Shown one piece after another: positions 27,249 to 35,052 of a DNA stretch of 64,000 nucleotides. Origin of the DNA: Ruminococcus flavefaciens MA2007 (lineage in GTDB: Bacteria > Bacillota > Clostridia > Oscillospirales > Ruminococcaceae); NCBI RefSeq assembly GCF_000621845.1, contig NZ_KK211355.1:186001-250000 (forward strand). Direction: 5' to 3'. The notes below the pieces were generated by a model. It saw only the letters and a program-made list of their open reading frames with translations. It did not search any database and was not told where the DNA came from. The position numbers were made by a program, and so were the translations under genes. Position 1 is the stretch's first letter. Every line of letters begins with the position of its first letter.

Positions 27249-27277
27249 TTGAAAACCGCTGTTTTTAGTAGTATAAT
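27249..27277 (+). promoter_or_regulatory. Promoter of the SulP gene
   Basis: TTGAAA, a 17-base spacer and TATAAT, 54 bases before the chosen start. Confidence 0.75.
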
Positions 27278-27330
27278 AGATAGCGTTGCGTGTTTTTTAT
27301 CAGAAAATAACGGAAAAAGAGGTTAGAAAT

Positions 27331-29052
27331 ATGGCTGAAAAAGCATTGAAACCCACAGAAGAAAAGCTCAAACCAAAGCTTTTCTCGGTAATGAAGACCT
27401 ACACCAAGGAGCAGTTCGTAAAGGACGTTATCTCGGGAATAATCGTCGCTATCATAGCGCTGCCCCTGTCTATCGCGCTTGCTCTCGCTTCGGGAGTAGG
27501 ACCTGAGCAGGGACTTTATACCGCTATCATCGCAGGCTTTATCGTTTCGTTCTTAGGCGGAAGCCGTGTTCAGATAGCAGGTCCTACGGCGGCATTTGCC
27601 ACAACTGTTGCGGGAATCGTAGCTGTTGAGGGCATGGACGGACTTGCCATATCGGCGATAATGGCTGGTATTATCCTCATAATCATGGGATTCTGCCGCT
27701 TCGGAGCTCTCATCAAATACATACCGGGTACTATCACCACGGGCTTTACCTTTGGTATCGCCGTGACTATCCTCCTCGGACAGGTCAAGGACTTCCTCGG
27801 ACTTACCTATGATAAGGCTCTTATGCAGGAAAAGCTCGGCTTTGAGTCGCCTATCGAGACAGTTGAAAAGGTAAAGGCGATAGGTCTGTTTATGGATACT
27901 ATCAACTGGCAGGCGCTTCTTATCGGCGTTATCTCGCTGGCAATACTTATCCTCTGGCCGAAAAAGCTGGAGAAGATACCTGCTTCACTCATTGCGGTCA
28001 TTGTCTGTTCCGCTATCGTAAAGCTCAGCGATATCAATGTAAATACCATTGGTGACCTCTATAAGATATCAAATTCACTTCCGAAGCTCACTGTGCCCGA
28101 GGTAACATTCGGCAGAGTAAGAGCTCTTATCCCCAATGCTTTCACTATTGCAGTCCTTGCAGCTGTTGAGTCGCTTCTGTCCTGCGTTGTTGCAGACGGT
28201 ATGGTAGGCTCAAAGCACCGCTCAAACATGGAGCTGGTGGCACAGGGCGCAGCAAACATCGGCTCGGCATTCTTCGGCGGTATACCTGCTACAGGCGCTA
28301 TCGCACGTACAGCCGCAAACGTAAAGAACGGCGGACGTACTCCTATCGCAGGCATGGTACACTCGGTAGTCCTTGTGGTAATACTGGTAGTTCTCATGCC
28401 CTATGCTTCACTGATACCGATGCCCACTATCGCAGCTATACTCTTTATCGTAGCTTATAATATGTGCGGCTGGAGAAACATCAGAAACACAGTAAAGACC
28501 GCTCCCAAGAGCGATATCGCTGTACTTTTCGTAACACTGATACTTACAGTAGTATTCGACCTTGTAGTCGCTATCGGCGTCGGCATGGTAATGGCTGCAC
28601 TTCTCTTCATGAAGCGTATGGCAGACGTTACCGAGGCTCATGCATGGGTTGATGTTGACGATGAGGATACCGATCCCGATAATATCCTCCTGAAGAAGAT
28701 ACCGAAGAACACCCGTGTGTTCGAGATAAACGGACCTATGTTCTTTGCGGCTACAGATAAGTACAAGTACGTGCTCAGCGACAAGGATATAGACGTTCTC
28801 TGTATCAGAATGAGAAATGTTCCTGCTATCGACGCTACAGGCGTTGAAGCTCTCATGCGTATCGTTAAGCGCTGTGAGCGCCACAACGTAAAGGTTGTAT
28901 TCTCACACGTGAACGAGCAGCCTATGAAGGTCATGAAAAAGGCCGGTTTCGTTGAAAAGGTTGGCGAGAAGAACTTCTGCGACCATATCGACACAGCTCT
29001 CCAGAGAGCAGAGGAAATAGAGAAAGAAATAGAATCAAAGAAAGTGAAATAA
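27331..29052 (+). CDS. SulP-family anion permease with STAS domain
   Basis: A 573-residue inner-membrane transporter of the SulP/SLC26 family (sulfate, bicarbonate or another anion). Ten to twelve membrane segments include the family stretches GIIVAIIALPLSIALALASG and GLYTAIIAGFIVSFLGGSR. The soluble STAS domain follows (about 440-550; VLCIRMRNVPAIDATGVEAL). ATG at 27331 behind AGAGG was chosen; the frame runs open to a TTG 45 bases earlier. The specific anion is not determinable by eye. Confidence 0.93.
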   Translation: MAEKALKPTEEKLKPKLFSVMKTYTKEQFVKDVISGIIVAIIALPLSIALALASGVGPEQGLYTAIIAGFIVSFLGGSRVQIAGPTAAFATTVAGIVAVEGMDGLAISAIMAGIILIIMGFCRFGALIKYIPGTITTGFTFGIAVTILLGQVKDFLGLTYDKALMQEKLGFESPIETVEKVKAIGLFMDTINWQALLIGVISLAILILWPKKLEKIPASLIAVIVCSAIVKLSDINVNTIGDLYKISNSLPKLTVPEVTFGRVRALIPNAFTIAVLAAVESLLSCVVADGMVGSKHRSNMELVAQGAANIGSAFFGGIPATGAIARTAANVKNGGRTPIAGMVHSVVLVVILVVLMPYASLIPMPTIAAILFIVAYNMCGWRNIRNTVKTAPKSDIAVLFVTLILTVVFDLVVAIGVGMVMAALLFMKRMADVTEAHAWVDVDDEDTDPDNILLKKIPKNTRVFEINGPMFFAATDKYKYVLSDKDIDVLCIRMRNVPAIDATGVEALMRIVKRCERHNVKVVFSHVNEQPMKVMKKAGFVEKVGEKNFCDHIDTALQRAEEIEKEIESKKVK

Positions 29053-29058
29053 ATCAGA

Positions 29059-29094
29059 AGCACCGTGAGGATAAGTCCCTTGCGGTGCTTTTTT
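29059..29094 (+). terminator. Terminator of the SulP gene
   Basis: Stem AGCACCG/CGGTGCT followed by TTTTTT, 7 bases after the stop codon. Confidence 0.85.
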
Positions 29095-29227
29095 GACGAA
29101 TGAGCGTTTAAGTAAAGTCAGACAAAAAAACGTGCGGATTTTAACGGATATGTATAAAGAACGTCGTTTTGTCCACTTAATCTGCGAAAAATGAGTTGTC
29201 AATGTATACTATCCATGGTAATATAAT

Positions 29228-29370
29228 ACACAGAGAATGGTCCTTGAAGTTCCAATTCTCATGCAGATAGCAGAAATGCCTATCTGTAAGCCTGCGAGGG
29301 CTTTTGAAAATCATCCTCATTGAACCGATACCGAAGTTTCAGTGTTCTTCGGTGTCGGGATTTTTTTGTC
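29228..29370 (+). ncRNA. Candidate small RNA or attenuator leader
   Basis: TATAAT at 29222-29227 is followed by three hairpins (GAGAAT/ATTCTC, CAGATAG/CTATCTG, AAGCC/GGCTT) and a strong terminator (CCGATACCGAAG/CTTCGGTGTCGG, then seven T). No known RNA family was recognised. The transcript also contains a 28-codon frame (29237-29323) that ends just before the terminator stem, but it lacks a ribosome site. A separate promoter starts at 29371, so it may be an independent RNA. The stretch 29095-29227 holds nothing else I can identify. Confidence 0.5.
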
Positions 29371-29399
29371 TTTACAAGACCTTGGAAATATGGTATAAT
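29371..29399 (+). promoter_or_regulatory. Promoter of the ABC-F gene
   Basis: TTTACA, a 17-base spacer and TATAAT directly after the small-RNA terminator. The leader it produces carries the palindromic repeat at 29436-29556. Confidence 0.7.
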
Positions 29400-29435
29400 A
29401 ATTTTTGTTGTGCATTAAGACAAGCTTATAAACAC

Positions 29436-29556
29436 ATAGTTGAGAATTGAGAGTTGAGAGTTATGGTGCCGCCTGCGGCGGTATTATTCAAATAATGTTT
29501 GCTAAGCGAACACATTAACTCTGAACTCTCTACTCTCAACTCTAAACTGAATCAAT
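29436..29556. repeat. Low-complexity-arm palindromic repeat, copy 2
   Basis: Left arm of GAGAATTGAGAGTT units, hairpins GCCGCCTGCGGCGG and TTTGCTAAGCGAA, then the complementary right arm CTCTCAACTCTAAAC. It shares plan and arm sequence with copy 1 (5600-5709). Confidence 0.8.
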
Positions 29557-29594
29557 TATTACAAAGCTATAATTGATTTGAGAAAGGATCAGAT

Positions 29595-31199
29595 ATGATA
29601 ACAGTAAGCAATGTGAGCGTGCAGTTCGGCGGCTCAACACTTTTCAAAAATGTAAACCTTAAATTCACAAACGGCAACTGCTACGGCGTTATCGGCGCCA
29701 ACGGAGCAGGCAAGTCCACATTCCTCCGCGTGCTCTGCGGCGAGCTGGAGCCTGCTTCGGGCGAGGTCACTATGCCAAAGGAGGAGCGTCTCAGCGTTCT
29801 CAAGCAGGACCACTTCGCATATGACGAGTACACAGTTCTCGACACCGTAATTATGGGTAATGCCCGTCTTTACGAGATAATGCAGGAAAAGGACGCTCTC
29901 TACGCAAAGGAGGACTTCTCCGAAGAGGACGGCGTCAAGGCTTCAGAGCTGGAGGGCGAGTTTGCGGAGCTCAACGGCTGGGAGGCAGAATCCGACGCTT
30001 CAAAGCTCATACAGGGACTCGGTCTTTCCGAGGATATCCTTTATTCGCAGATGGCAGGTCTTTCGGGTAACGAAAAGGTAAAGGTGCTTCTTGCACAGGC
30101 TCTTTTCGGCAATCCCGATATCATACTCCTTGACGAGCCTACCAACCACCTTGATATCGACGCGGTACGCTGGCTGGAGGAGTTCCTCTCCGAGTACTTC
30201 GGTACAGTCATCGTGGTATCCCATGACCGTCACTTCCTCAATAACGTCTGCACCCACATCGTTGATATCGACTACAACAAGATAAAGATGTACGTGGGCA
30301 ATTATGAGTTCTGGTACGAGTCCAGCCAGCTCATTCAGCGCATGATAAAGCAGCAGAACAAGAAGAACGAGGAGAAAATAAAGGAATTAAAGGACTTCAT
30401 CGCACGATTCTCCGCTAATAAATCAAAGTCCAATCAGGCGACTTCACGCCGCAAGCTCATCGAGAAGCTCACCGTTGAGGAGCTTCCTGCATCAAGCAGA
30501 AGATATCCGTTCATCGGCTTCGATATGGACAGAGAGCTCGGCAAGGATATTTTGCAGGTAGAGGGACTTACCAAGACCGTTGACGGCGTAAAGCTGCTCA
30601 ACAATGTAAGCTTCACTCTCGGCAGAACTGATAAGGTAGCTTTTGTGGGCGAGAGCGAGCAGGCTATCACCATGCTGTTCAAGATACTTATGGAGGAGGA
30701 GCAGCCTGACAGCGGCAGCTTCAAGTGGGGCGTTTCCGTCACCACATCTTATATGCCAGTGGATAACTCGGAATACTTCAACGGCTGCGAGCTTTCCATA
30801 CTCGACTGGATTCGTCAGTACTCCGTAAAGGACGAAACAGAGACATATCTCCGCGGCTTCTTAGGACGTATGCTCTTCTCGGGCGACGACGTGTACAAGC
30901 CTGTAAATGTGCTTTCGGGAGGCGAAAAAGTGAGATGTATGTTCTCGCGCATGATGCTTTTCGGTTCTAACGTGTTGGTGCTTGACCGTCCTACGAACCA
31001 CCTCGACCTTGAAAGCATTACCGCTGTAAACAACAGCCTTATCAACTTCAAGGGCGTAGTGCTCCTTGCTTCTCACGACCACGAGATAATGCAGACCACT
31101 GCTAACCGCATAATCGAGATAACTCCCGACGGCTGCCTTGACAGACAGGGAACATACGAGGAGTTCATCGACTTCAAGAAGGAGAACGGACTTTTATAA
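29595..31199 (+). CDS. ABC-F family ATPase, YkpA/YbiT-like
   Basis: A 534-residue soluble protein with two ATP-binding cassettes and no membrane helices, expected to act on the ribosome (translation factor or ribosome protection). NBD1 has Walker A GANGAGKST (34-42), a variant signature LSGNEKVKVLLAQ and Walker B ILLDEPTNHLD. The inter-domain linker (about 245-290) is rich in Lys and charged residues. NBD2 keeps LSGGEKVR and PTNHLD, but its Walker A region reads FVGESEQAIT, without the usual GKT, and Walker B has LDRP rather than LDEP. NBD2 may be hydrolysis-poor. AAAGGA precedes the ATG. Confidence 0.93.
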   Translation: MITVSNVSVQFGGSTLFKNVNLKFTNGNCYGVIGANGAGKSTFLRVLCGELEPASGEVTMPKEERLSVLKQDHFAYDEYTVLDTVIMGNARLYEIMQEKDALYAKEDFSEEDGVKASELEGEFAELNGWEAESDASKLIQGLGLSEDILYSQMAGLSGNEKVKVLLAQALFGNPDIILLDEPTNHLDIDAVRWLEEFLSEYFGTVIVVSHDRHFLNNVCTHIVDIDYNKIKMYVGNYEFWYESSQLIQRMIKQQNKKNEEKIKELKDFIARFSANKSKSNQATSRRKLIEKLTVEELPASSRRYPFIGFDMDRELGKDILQVEGLTKTVDGVKLLNNVSFTLGRTDKVAFVGESEQAITMLFKILMEEEQPDSGSFKWGVSVTTSYMPVDNSEYFNGCELSILDWIRQYSVKDETETYLRGFLGRMLFSGDDVYKPVNVLSGGEKVRCMFSRMMLFGSNVLVLDRPTNHLDLESITAVNNSLINFKGVVLLASHDHEIMQTTANRIIEITPDGCLDRQGTYEEFIDFKKENGLL

Positions 31200-31205
31200 G
31201 CTGTT

Positions 31206-31294
31206 GGCTGAATTGAGAATGCAGGGGCGAGATCCGCTCGCCCGTTTGCATGGTTTGCCTTTGGTGGACTGTCGGGGACGCCAGCCCCTACAGA
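31206..31294. repeat. Solo hairpin repeat modules
   Basis: Two modules of the mosaic family: TTGAGAATGCAGGGGCG with a GGGCGAG/CTCGCCC hairpin, and GGACTGTCGGGGACGCCAGC ending CCCCTACAG, the same terminal module as in copies B and C. Confidence 0.7.
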
Positions 31295-31295
31295 T

Positions 31296-31598
31296 AAAAA
31301 ATCCCGAAAGAATAACCATAATACTCATATAAGTTTTATAATTATTATTGCGAGAACCCCTTTTGAAAAAGGCTTTTCTCTTATCATTTTCAAGACCGTT
31401 ATTTCATTTTTTCTATAATAGAGCCCCCAAAAATAACTTGCCCCTCTTTAAAAACTACAGAGGGGCTCTTTTATAGAAAAAACCAGATAAAAGTCTTTGG
31501 AAAGGGGTATGGGGGAGAACCTTTCCTCAGAAAGGTTTCCCCCATAATTAACTATAAGCTTCTATACAAGTGTTGCGGTTATTCTTTCGGGATTTTTT
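31296..31598. mobile_element. 303-bp foldback (MITE-like) element
   Basis: Perfect 22-base terminal inverted repeats, 31296-31317 and 31577-31598 (core TCCCGAAAGAATAACC), extend imperfectly to about 55 bases. No coding frame lies inside. The interior holds a terminator-like GCCCCTCT/AGAGGGGC hairpin with TCTTTTAT and a second imperfect GGTTTCCCCC-type palindrome. No clear target duplication or matching transposase was seen. Confidence 0.65.
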
Positions 31599-31601
31599 CG
31601 C

Positions 31602-32324
31602 TTATTCAAAGGGTACAAGCTCTGTTACGCATTTTTCTCGCCACTGAGCGTACAGCTCGGAGCCCTGCACAAGCTTCACAGCTTCTTCGGCAGCGTTGTC
31701 CTGAACTTTGCTCTCATAGCTCTGTGTATAGGCGTAAACGCGGTATGGAGCGTTATTGACGATAAGGTCGATAAAGCTGTACTCTGTCTCCAATTCGGCA
31801 GGAGCAGCTTCGTCGGGAGAAGCAACGCTGACATTGCAGGCGCTGACGGGATCGGCTTCTGAAACAAGAGAAACAAGCTTTTGTGTGTCCTCGCTGCTGA
31901 GGTCTCCCAGCTTGCTGTAGTCACCGAAAAGCATGAAGTCATCGTCTGTTGTCTCGGTGAGAACAGAAGCCAGCCAGCGGTCGTCGTCAAGCTGATAATT
32001 CTCGGTGTACTCCTCTTCACTTGTCCAAAGTCTGTTGAAGCGGTCGATAGTGCCCTCATTGTGCATATAAAAGCCGCACCAGACAGCTCCGTCTGATTGA
32101 ACTATAAGATCGGATTTAGTGTAGGAATTGGTGTTGTATAGTCTTTCACGATAAATGATACGGCTTTCGGCGGAGCTTGTTTCGGCGCTGCTTCTTGAAG
32201 TGGTCAGTTCTGCGGGTTGGGGCAAAGGCGGAATGGCAGACCGTGTATCGGCACTGCTTGTCTTTCCCGAACCGCAGCCTGCCAGTAGTATCGCTGATAA
32301 AGCGGCGGCTGTAAGTCGTTTCAT
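31602..32324 (-). CDS. Lipoprotein of unknown function
   Basis: A 240-residue exported lipoprotein. The signal has a canonical lipobox (LLAGC, Cys17) followed by a low-complexity Ser/Thr/Pro spacer to about residue 60. The globular part (about 60-240) is not recognised. AGGAGG precedes the ATG. It is last in a run with sirtuin and yjbQ (12 bases after sirtuin). Confidence 0.8.
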   Translation of the reverse strand: MKRLTAAALSAILLAGCGSGKTSSADTRSAIPPLPQPAELTTSRSSAETSSAESRIIYRERLYNTNSYTKSDLIVQSDGAVWCGFYMHNEGTIDRFNRLWTSEEEYTENYQLDDDRWLASVLTETTDDDFMLFGDYSKLGDLSSEDTQKLVSLVSEADPVSACNVSVASPDEAAPAELETEYSFIDLIVNNAPYRVYAYTQSYESKVQDNAAEEAVKLVQGSELYAQWREKCVTELVPFE

Positions 32325-32335
32325 GGGATATCCTC

Positions 32336-33049
32336 CTAAATACGGGAGAAAACTTCTCCTATTCTGTCGCAGATGAGCAGGTCTGCATTACTGTCCATCT
32401 GTGTGGGAGCCATATTGATTATGACGAGGTTCTTTCCTCGGAAGTATCGGATAAGTCCTGCGGCAGGGTATACGTTCAGCGAAGTTCCGCCGATAATAAG
32501 GGTATCGGCATTGCTGATAGCACGGACTGCACCGTTTACAGTATCGTCGTCGAGAGACTCCTCATATAGCACTACGTCGGGCTTTACAACGCCGCCGCAT
32601 TCGCATTTGGGGACTCCCTCGGAGTTTATGATATAGTGAACGTCGTGGAATTTGCCGCATTTTGTGCAGTAATTGCGCAGGACGCTGCCGTGGAGCTCAT
32701 ATACCTGCTTGCTGCCTGCTGCCTGATGAAGTCCGTCGATGTTCTGGGTAACGACAGCGGTGAGCTTGCCCTGCTTTTCCAGCTCTGCAAGCTTGATATG
32801 GGCAGCATTTGGCTTTGCGTCGAGACAGAGCATTTTTGCCCTGTAGAAGCGGTAGAACTCCTCGGTCTTTTTCATGAAGAATGTGTGGCTGAGGATAGTC
32901 TCGGGCGGATAGTCCCACTGCTGACTGTAGAGACCGTCAACGCTTCGGAAGTCGGGTATGCCGCTTTCCGTGGAGACTCCTGCGCCGCCGAAAAATACTA
33001 TATTATTGGACTCGCTGACTATCTCGGCGAGTTTTTCTATATTGTCCAT
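32336..33049 (-). CDS. cobB: NAD-dependent protein deacylase (sirtuin, Sir2)
   Basis: Removes acyl groups from lysines using NAD+ in the cytoplasm. The 237-residue chain has the NAD motif GAGVSTESGIPDFRS (22-36), TQNIDGLH (101-108), the catalytic His120 in YELHGS, a zinc set Cys128, Cys131, Cys149 and Cys151, and GTSLNVYPA near the end. It lies 3 bases after yjbQ, so the two are co-transcribed. The exact acyl preference is not visible. Confidence 0.95.
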   Translation of the reverse strand: MDNIEKLAEIVSESNNIVFFGGAGVSTESGIPDFRSVDGLYSQQWDYPPETILSHTFFMKKTEEFYRFYRAKMLCLDAKPNAAHIKLAELEKQGKLTAVVTQNIDGLHQAAGSKQVYELHGSVLRNYCTKCGKFHDVHYIINSEGVPKCECGGVVKPDVVLYEESLDDDTVNGAVRAISNADTLIIGGTSLNVYPAAGLIRYFRGKNLVIINMAPTQMDSNADLLICDRIGEVFSRI

Positions 33050-33052
33050 AGC

Positions 33053-33448
33053 TTAGTCCCCCATGACCTTTACGAAGAATTTGCGTGTTCTCGGACCGTC
33101 AAACTCGCAGAAGTAGATATCCTGCCATGTGCCGAGGAGAAGCTTTCCGCCTGTGATGATGACAGTCTCGCTTGCGCCTATGGCAGAGGACTTGATATGT
33201 GCGTCGGAGTTGCCCTCGACGTGCTTGAATGACTGTAGATCGGGAAAGAACTTGTCCATACCCTTGATGAAATCGGTCTGAACGTCGGGATCTGCGTTTT
33301 CGTTAGTGGTGATAGCGGCAGTGGTGTGAGGGCAGTAGATAATGCAGATACCCTCAAGAACGCCGCTTTCCTTAACGGCTTCTGTTACCTCGCGTGTGAT
33401 ATCGACAAGCCCCTCAGCAGGGGTGCTTAGTTTAAAGTTGAAAAGCAT
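33053..33448 (-). CDS. YjbQ / UPF0047 family protein
   Basis: A 131-residue protein of the YjbQ family. Conserved features include the IYCPHTTAAITTNENADP segment, GNSDAHIKSS and the late GTWQDIYFCEFDGPR. Some members show thiamine-phosphate synthase activity when overexpressed; the physiological role is unclear. AAAGGAG precedes the ATG. It is first in the operon with the sirtuin and the lipoprotein. Confidence 0.93.
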   Translation of the reverse strand: MLFNFKLSTPAEGLVDITREVTEAVKESGVLEGICIIYCPHTTAAITTNENADPDVQTDFIKGMDKFFPDLQSFKHVEGNSDAHIKSSAIGASETVIITGGKLLLGTWQDIYFCEFDGPRTRKFFVKVMGD

Positions 33449-33551
33449 ATTATGACTCCTTTCGGTTGCTCATTTTGCTACGCAAAACAGAGCTGAGTGA
33501 TTAGTAATTAGTGATTAGTTGCAAATAGCGCAGTTAACATTCGTCGAGCCT

Positions 33552-33755
33552 ACGAACGGGATTCCAAAGGGACGTGTTCCTTTGGCGGAGTCCAGAGGCA
33601 GAGCCTCTGGCAGGGTTCGGGGCAGAGCCCCGAGATACGAAGGCGCCTCGCAAAGGGTGAATCTGAAAACAGTCCAGTGGACTGTTTTCAGAGAGGGAAC
33701 GCCTTGCAAGAGAAGGCGTTCCCTAATGGGCTGTCGAGGACGCCAGCCCCTACAA
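33552..33755 (+). repeat. Mosaic hairpin repeat, copy C
   Basis: Shorter copy. It keeps the GAACGGGATTCCAAAGGGAC head, the GTCCAGTGGAC hairpin and the GGAACGCC/GGCGTTCC module, but the CTCCCCA module is replaced by CAGAGGC/GCCTCTG and GGGGC/GCCCC modules. The preceding 70 bases hold a TAGTGATTAGT simple arm. Confidence 0.88.
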
Positions 33756-33760
33756 AAGTA

Positions 33761-34396
33761 TCATGATTTATCAGCGTAATATTTACAGAAATAATTCAGC
33801 GGACATTCCTCGCACCGCGGTTTTCGTGCGCTGCATATATCCCGTCCGAACTCCACTGTTCTGTGGCAGAAATCCGAGGACACCTCGGGCGGTATGAGCT
33901 TCACAAGGTCTTTTTCCACCTTGGCAGGCTCTTTGTTTTTCGTAAGTCCCAATCTCCCTGTAATGCGTATGCAGTGTGTATCTGTGACCATGGCAGGCTT
34001 CCCGAAAACGTCCCCAAGCATAAGGTTTGCGGTCTTTCTGCCGATACCCGACAGCGTGAGAAGCTCCTCCATAGTGCCGGGTACCTCGCCGCCGAAGTCG
34101 TTGATAAGCTGATTCGCCATTTCTTTCAGGCTCTTTGCTTTGTTATGGTAAAAGCCGCAGGGCTTTACGTCTTGTTCGAGCTCCGCTATATCGGCATTTG
34201 CGAAGGCTTCAAGAGACGGATATTTCTTGAAAAGCGTCTCTGTGACTATATTTACACGGGCGTCGGTGCACTGAGCGGCAAGCCGCGCCGCGAACATCAG
34301 CTCATAGGGCTTTGTGTAGTTCAGCGTGCAGGCGGCGTCGGGATAGAGCTTTTCCAGCTCCTCTACAGCCAGTTTTGCTATTTCTTTCTTCGTCAT
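33761..34396 (-). CDS. nth: Endonuclease III
   Basis: DNA glycosylase/AP lyase that removes oxidised pyrimidines in base-excision repair. The 211-residue chain has the helix-hairpin-helix LSGIGRKTA with catalytic Lys121, the catalytic Asp139 in VTDTH, and the C-terminal 4Fe-4S set Cys188, Cys195, Cys198 and Cys204 (C-x6-C-x2-C-x5-C). The start overlaps the stop of the upstream membrane gene by 4 bases. Confidence 0.97.
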   Translation of the reverse strand: MTKKEIAKLAVEELEKLYPDAACTLNYTKPYELMFAARLAAQCTDARVNIVTETLFKKYPSLEAFANADIAELEQDVKPCGFYHNKAKSLKEMANQLINDFGGEVPGTMEELLTLSGIGRKTANLMLGDVFGKPAMVTDTHCIRITGRLGLTKNKEPAKVEKDLVKLIPPEVSSDFCHRTVEFGRDICSARKPRCEECPLNYFCKYYADKS

Positions 34397-34752
34397 TTAG
34401 CGGACTCCTTCAGCTTTTTCTGCTTTTCGAGTATGCTGTCGTATACCTTGTACATCTTCTGCACCGTATTTTCGAGGAAATAGTAGTGCTTGATGTAGAA
34501 CATCAGCAGTACGAGAACTATTGTCACGAGGGAGAGAACTGCAAGATTCACCTTGAATATCAGCACCGCGAAGAATACTATCAGAATGAATGCGAAGAGC
34601 ATAGTTACCAGAAAATGGACGATACGCTCATGCTGCATAAAGGCTATCTTGTCCTTGTGCTCAGCCATTATCTCGTCCAGTTCCTCGGAGCTTTGGCACT
34701 TTTCAAGGCGCTCCTGAATGTATTTCATATAATTTGTAAGATATTCGGTCAT
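34393..34752 (-). CDS. Small two-TM membrane protein
   Basis: A 119-residue protein with an acidic, helical N-terminus (about 1-45), two adjacent membrane helices (about 47-65 and 68-88) and a basic coiled tail. The family is not recognised. GGAG precedes the ATG, and the gene overlaps nth by 4 bases, so the two are co-translated. No function is proposed. Confidence 0.7.
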   Translation of the reverse strand: MTEYLTNYMKYIQERLEKCQSSEELDEIMAEHKDKIAFMQHERIVHFLVTMLFAFILIVFFAVLIFKVNLAVLSLVTIVLVLLMFYIKHYYFLENTVQKMYKVYDSILEKQKKLKESAK

Positions 34753-34985
34753 TTTCTCACTCTCCTCATAGACAATGTTAATGAAACTCCACTAAAATTA
34801 TACACCTTTTTAGCAAAAATGTCAACAGAATTGAAAGAAACGGCGAGAAAAAATCCTCTTATTTAACTAAAGTATGTTTTAAGTATTATTTAAGTTAAAT
34901 TTGAGCTATCATACAAATAAAAATAACTCTGATTGTGCGGATATACGAAAATTTTTACGGGTATTTAAACATTTTTCTGCAATTA

Positions 34986-35013
34986 TTGATTTTTACTGAA
35001 ATAATGATATAAT
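34986..35013 (+). promoter_or_regulatory. Promoter of the GH26 gene
   Basis: TTGATT, a 16-base spacer and TATAAT, 39 bases before the GH26 start. The AT-rich 34753-34985 stretch before it shows nothing else I can name. Confidence 0.7.
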
Positions 35014-35052
35014 TAAGTTGCAAAACTATATCTAAACAGGAGGATATTAAAC

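Noticed and set aside
29228..29370. 6S RNA, SRP RNA or T-box leader
   Set aside because: None of the signature sequences of these RNAs (SRP tetraloop region, T-box motif) is visible.
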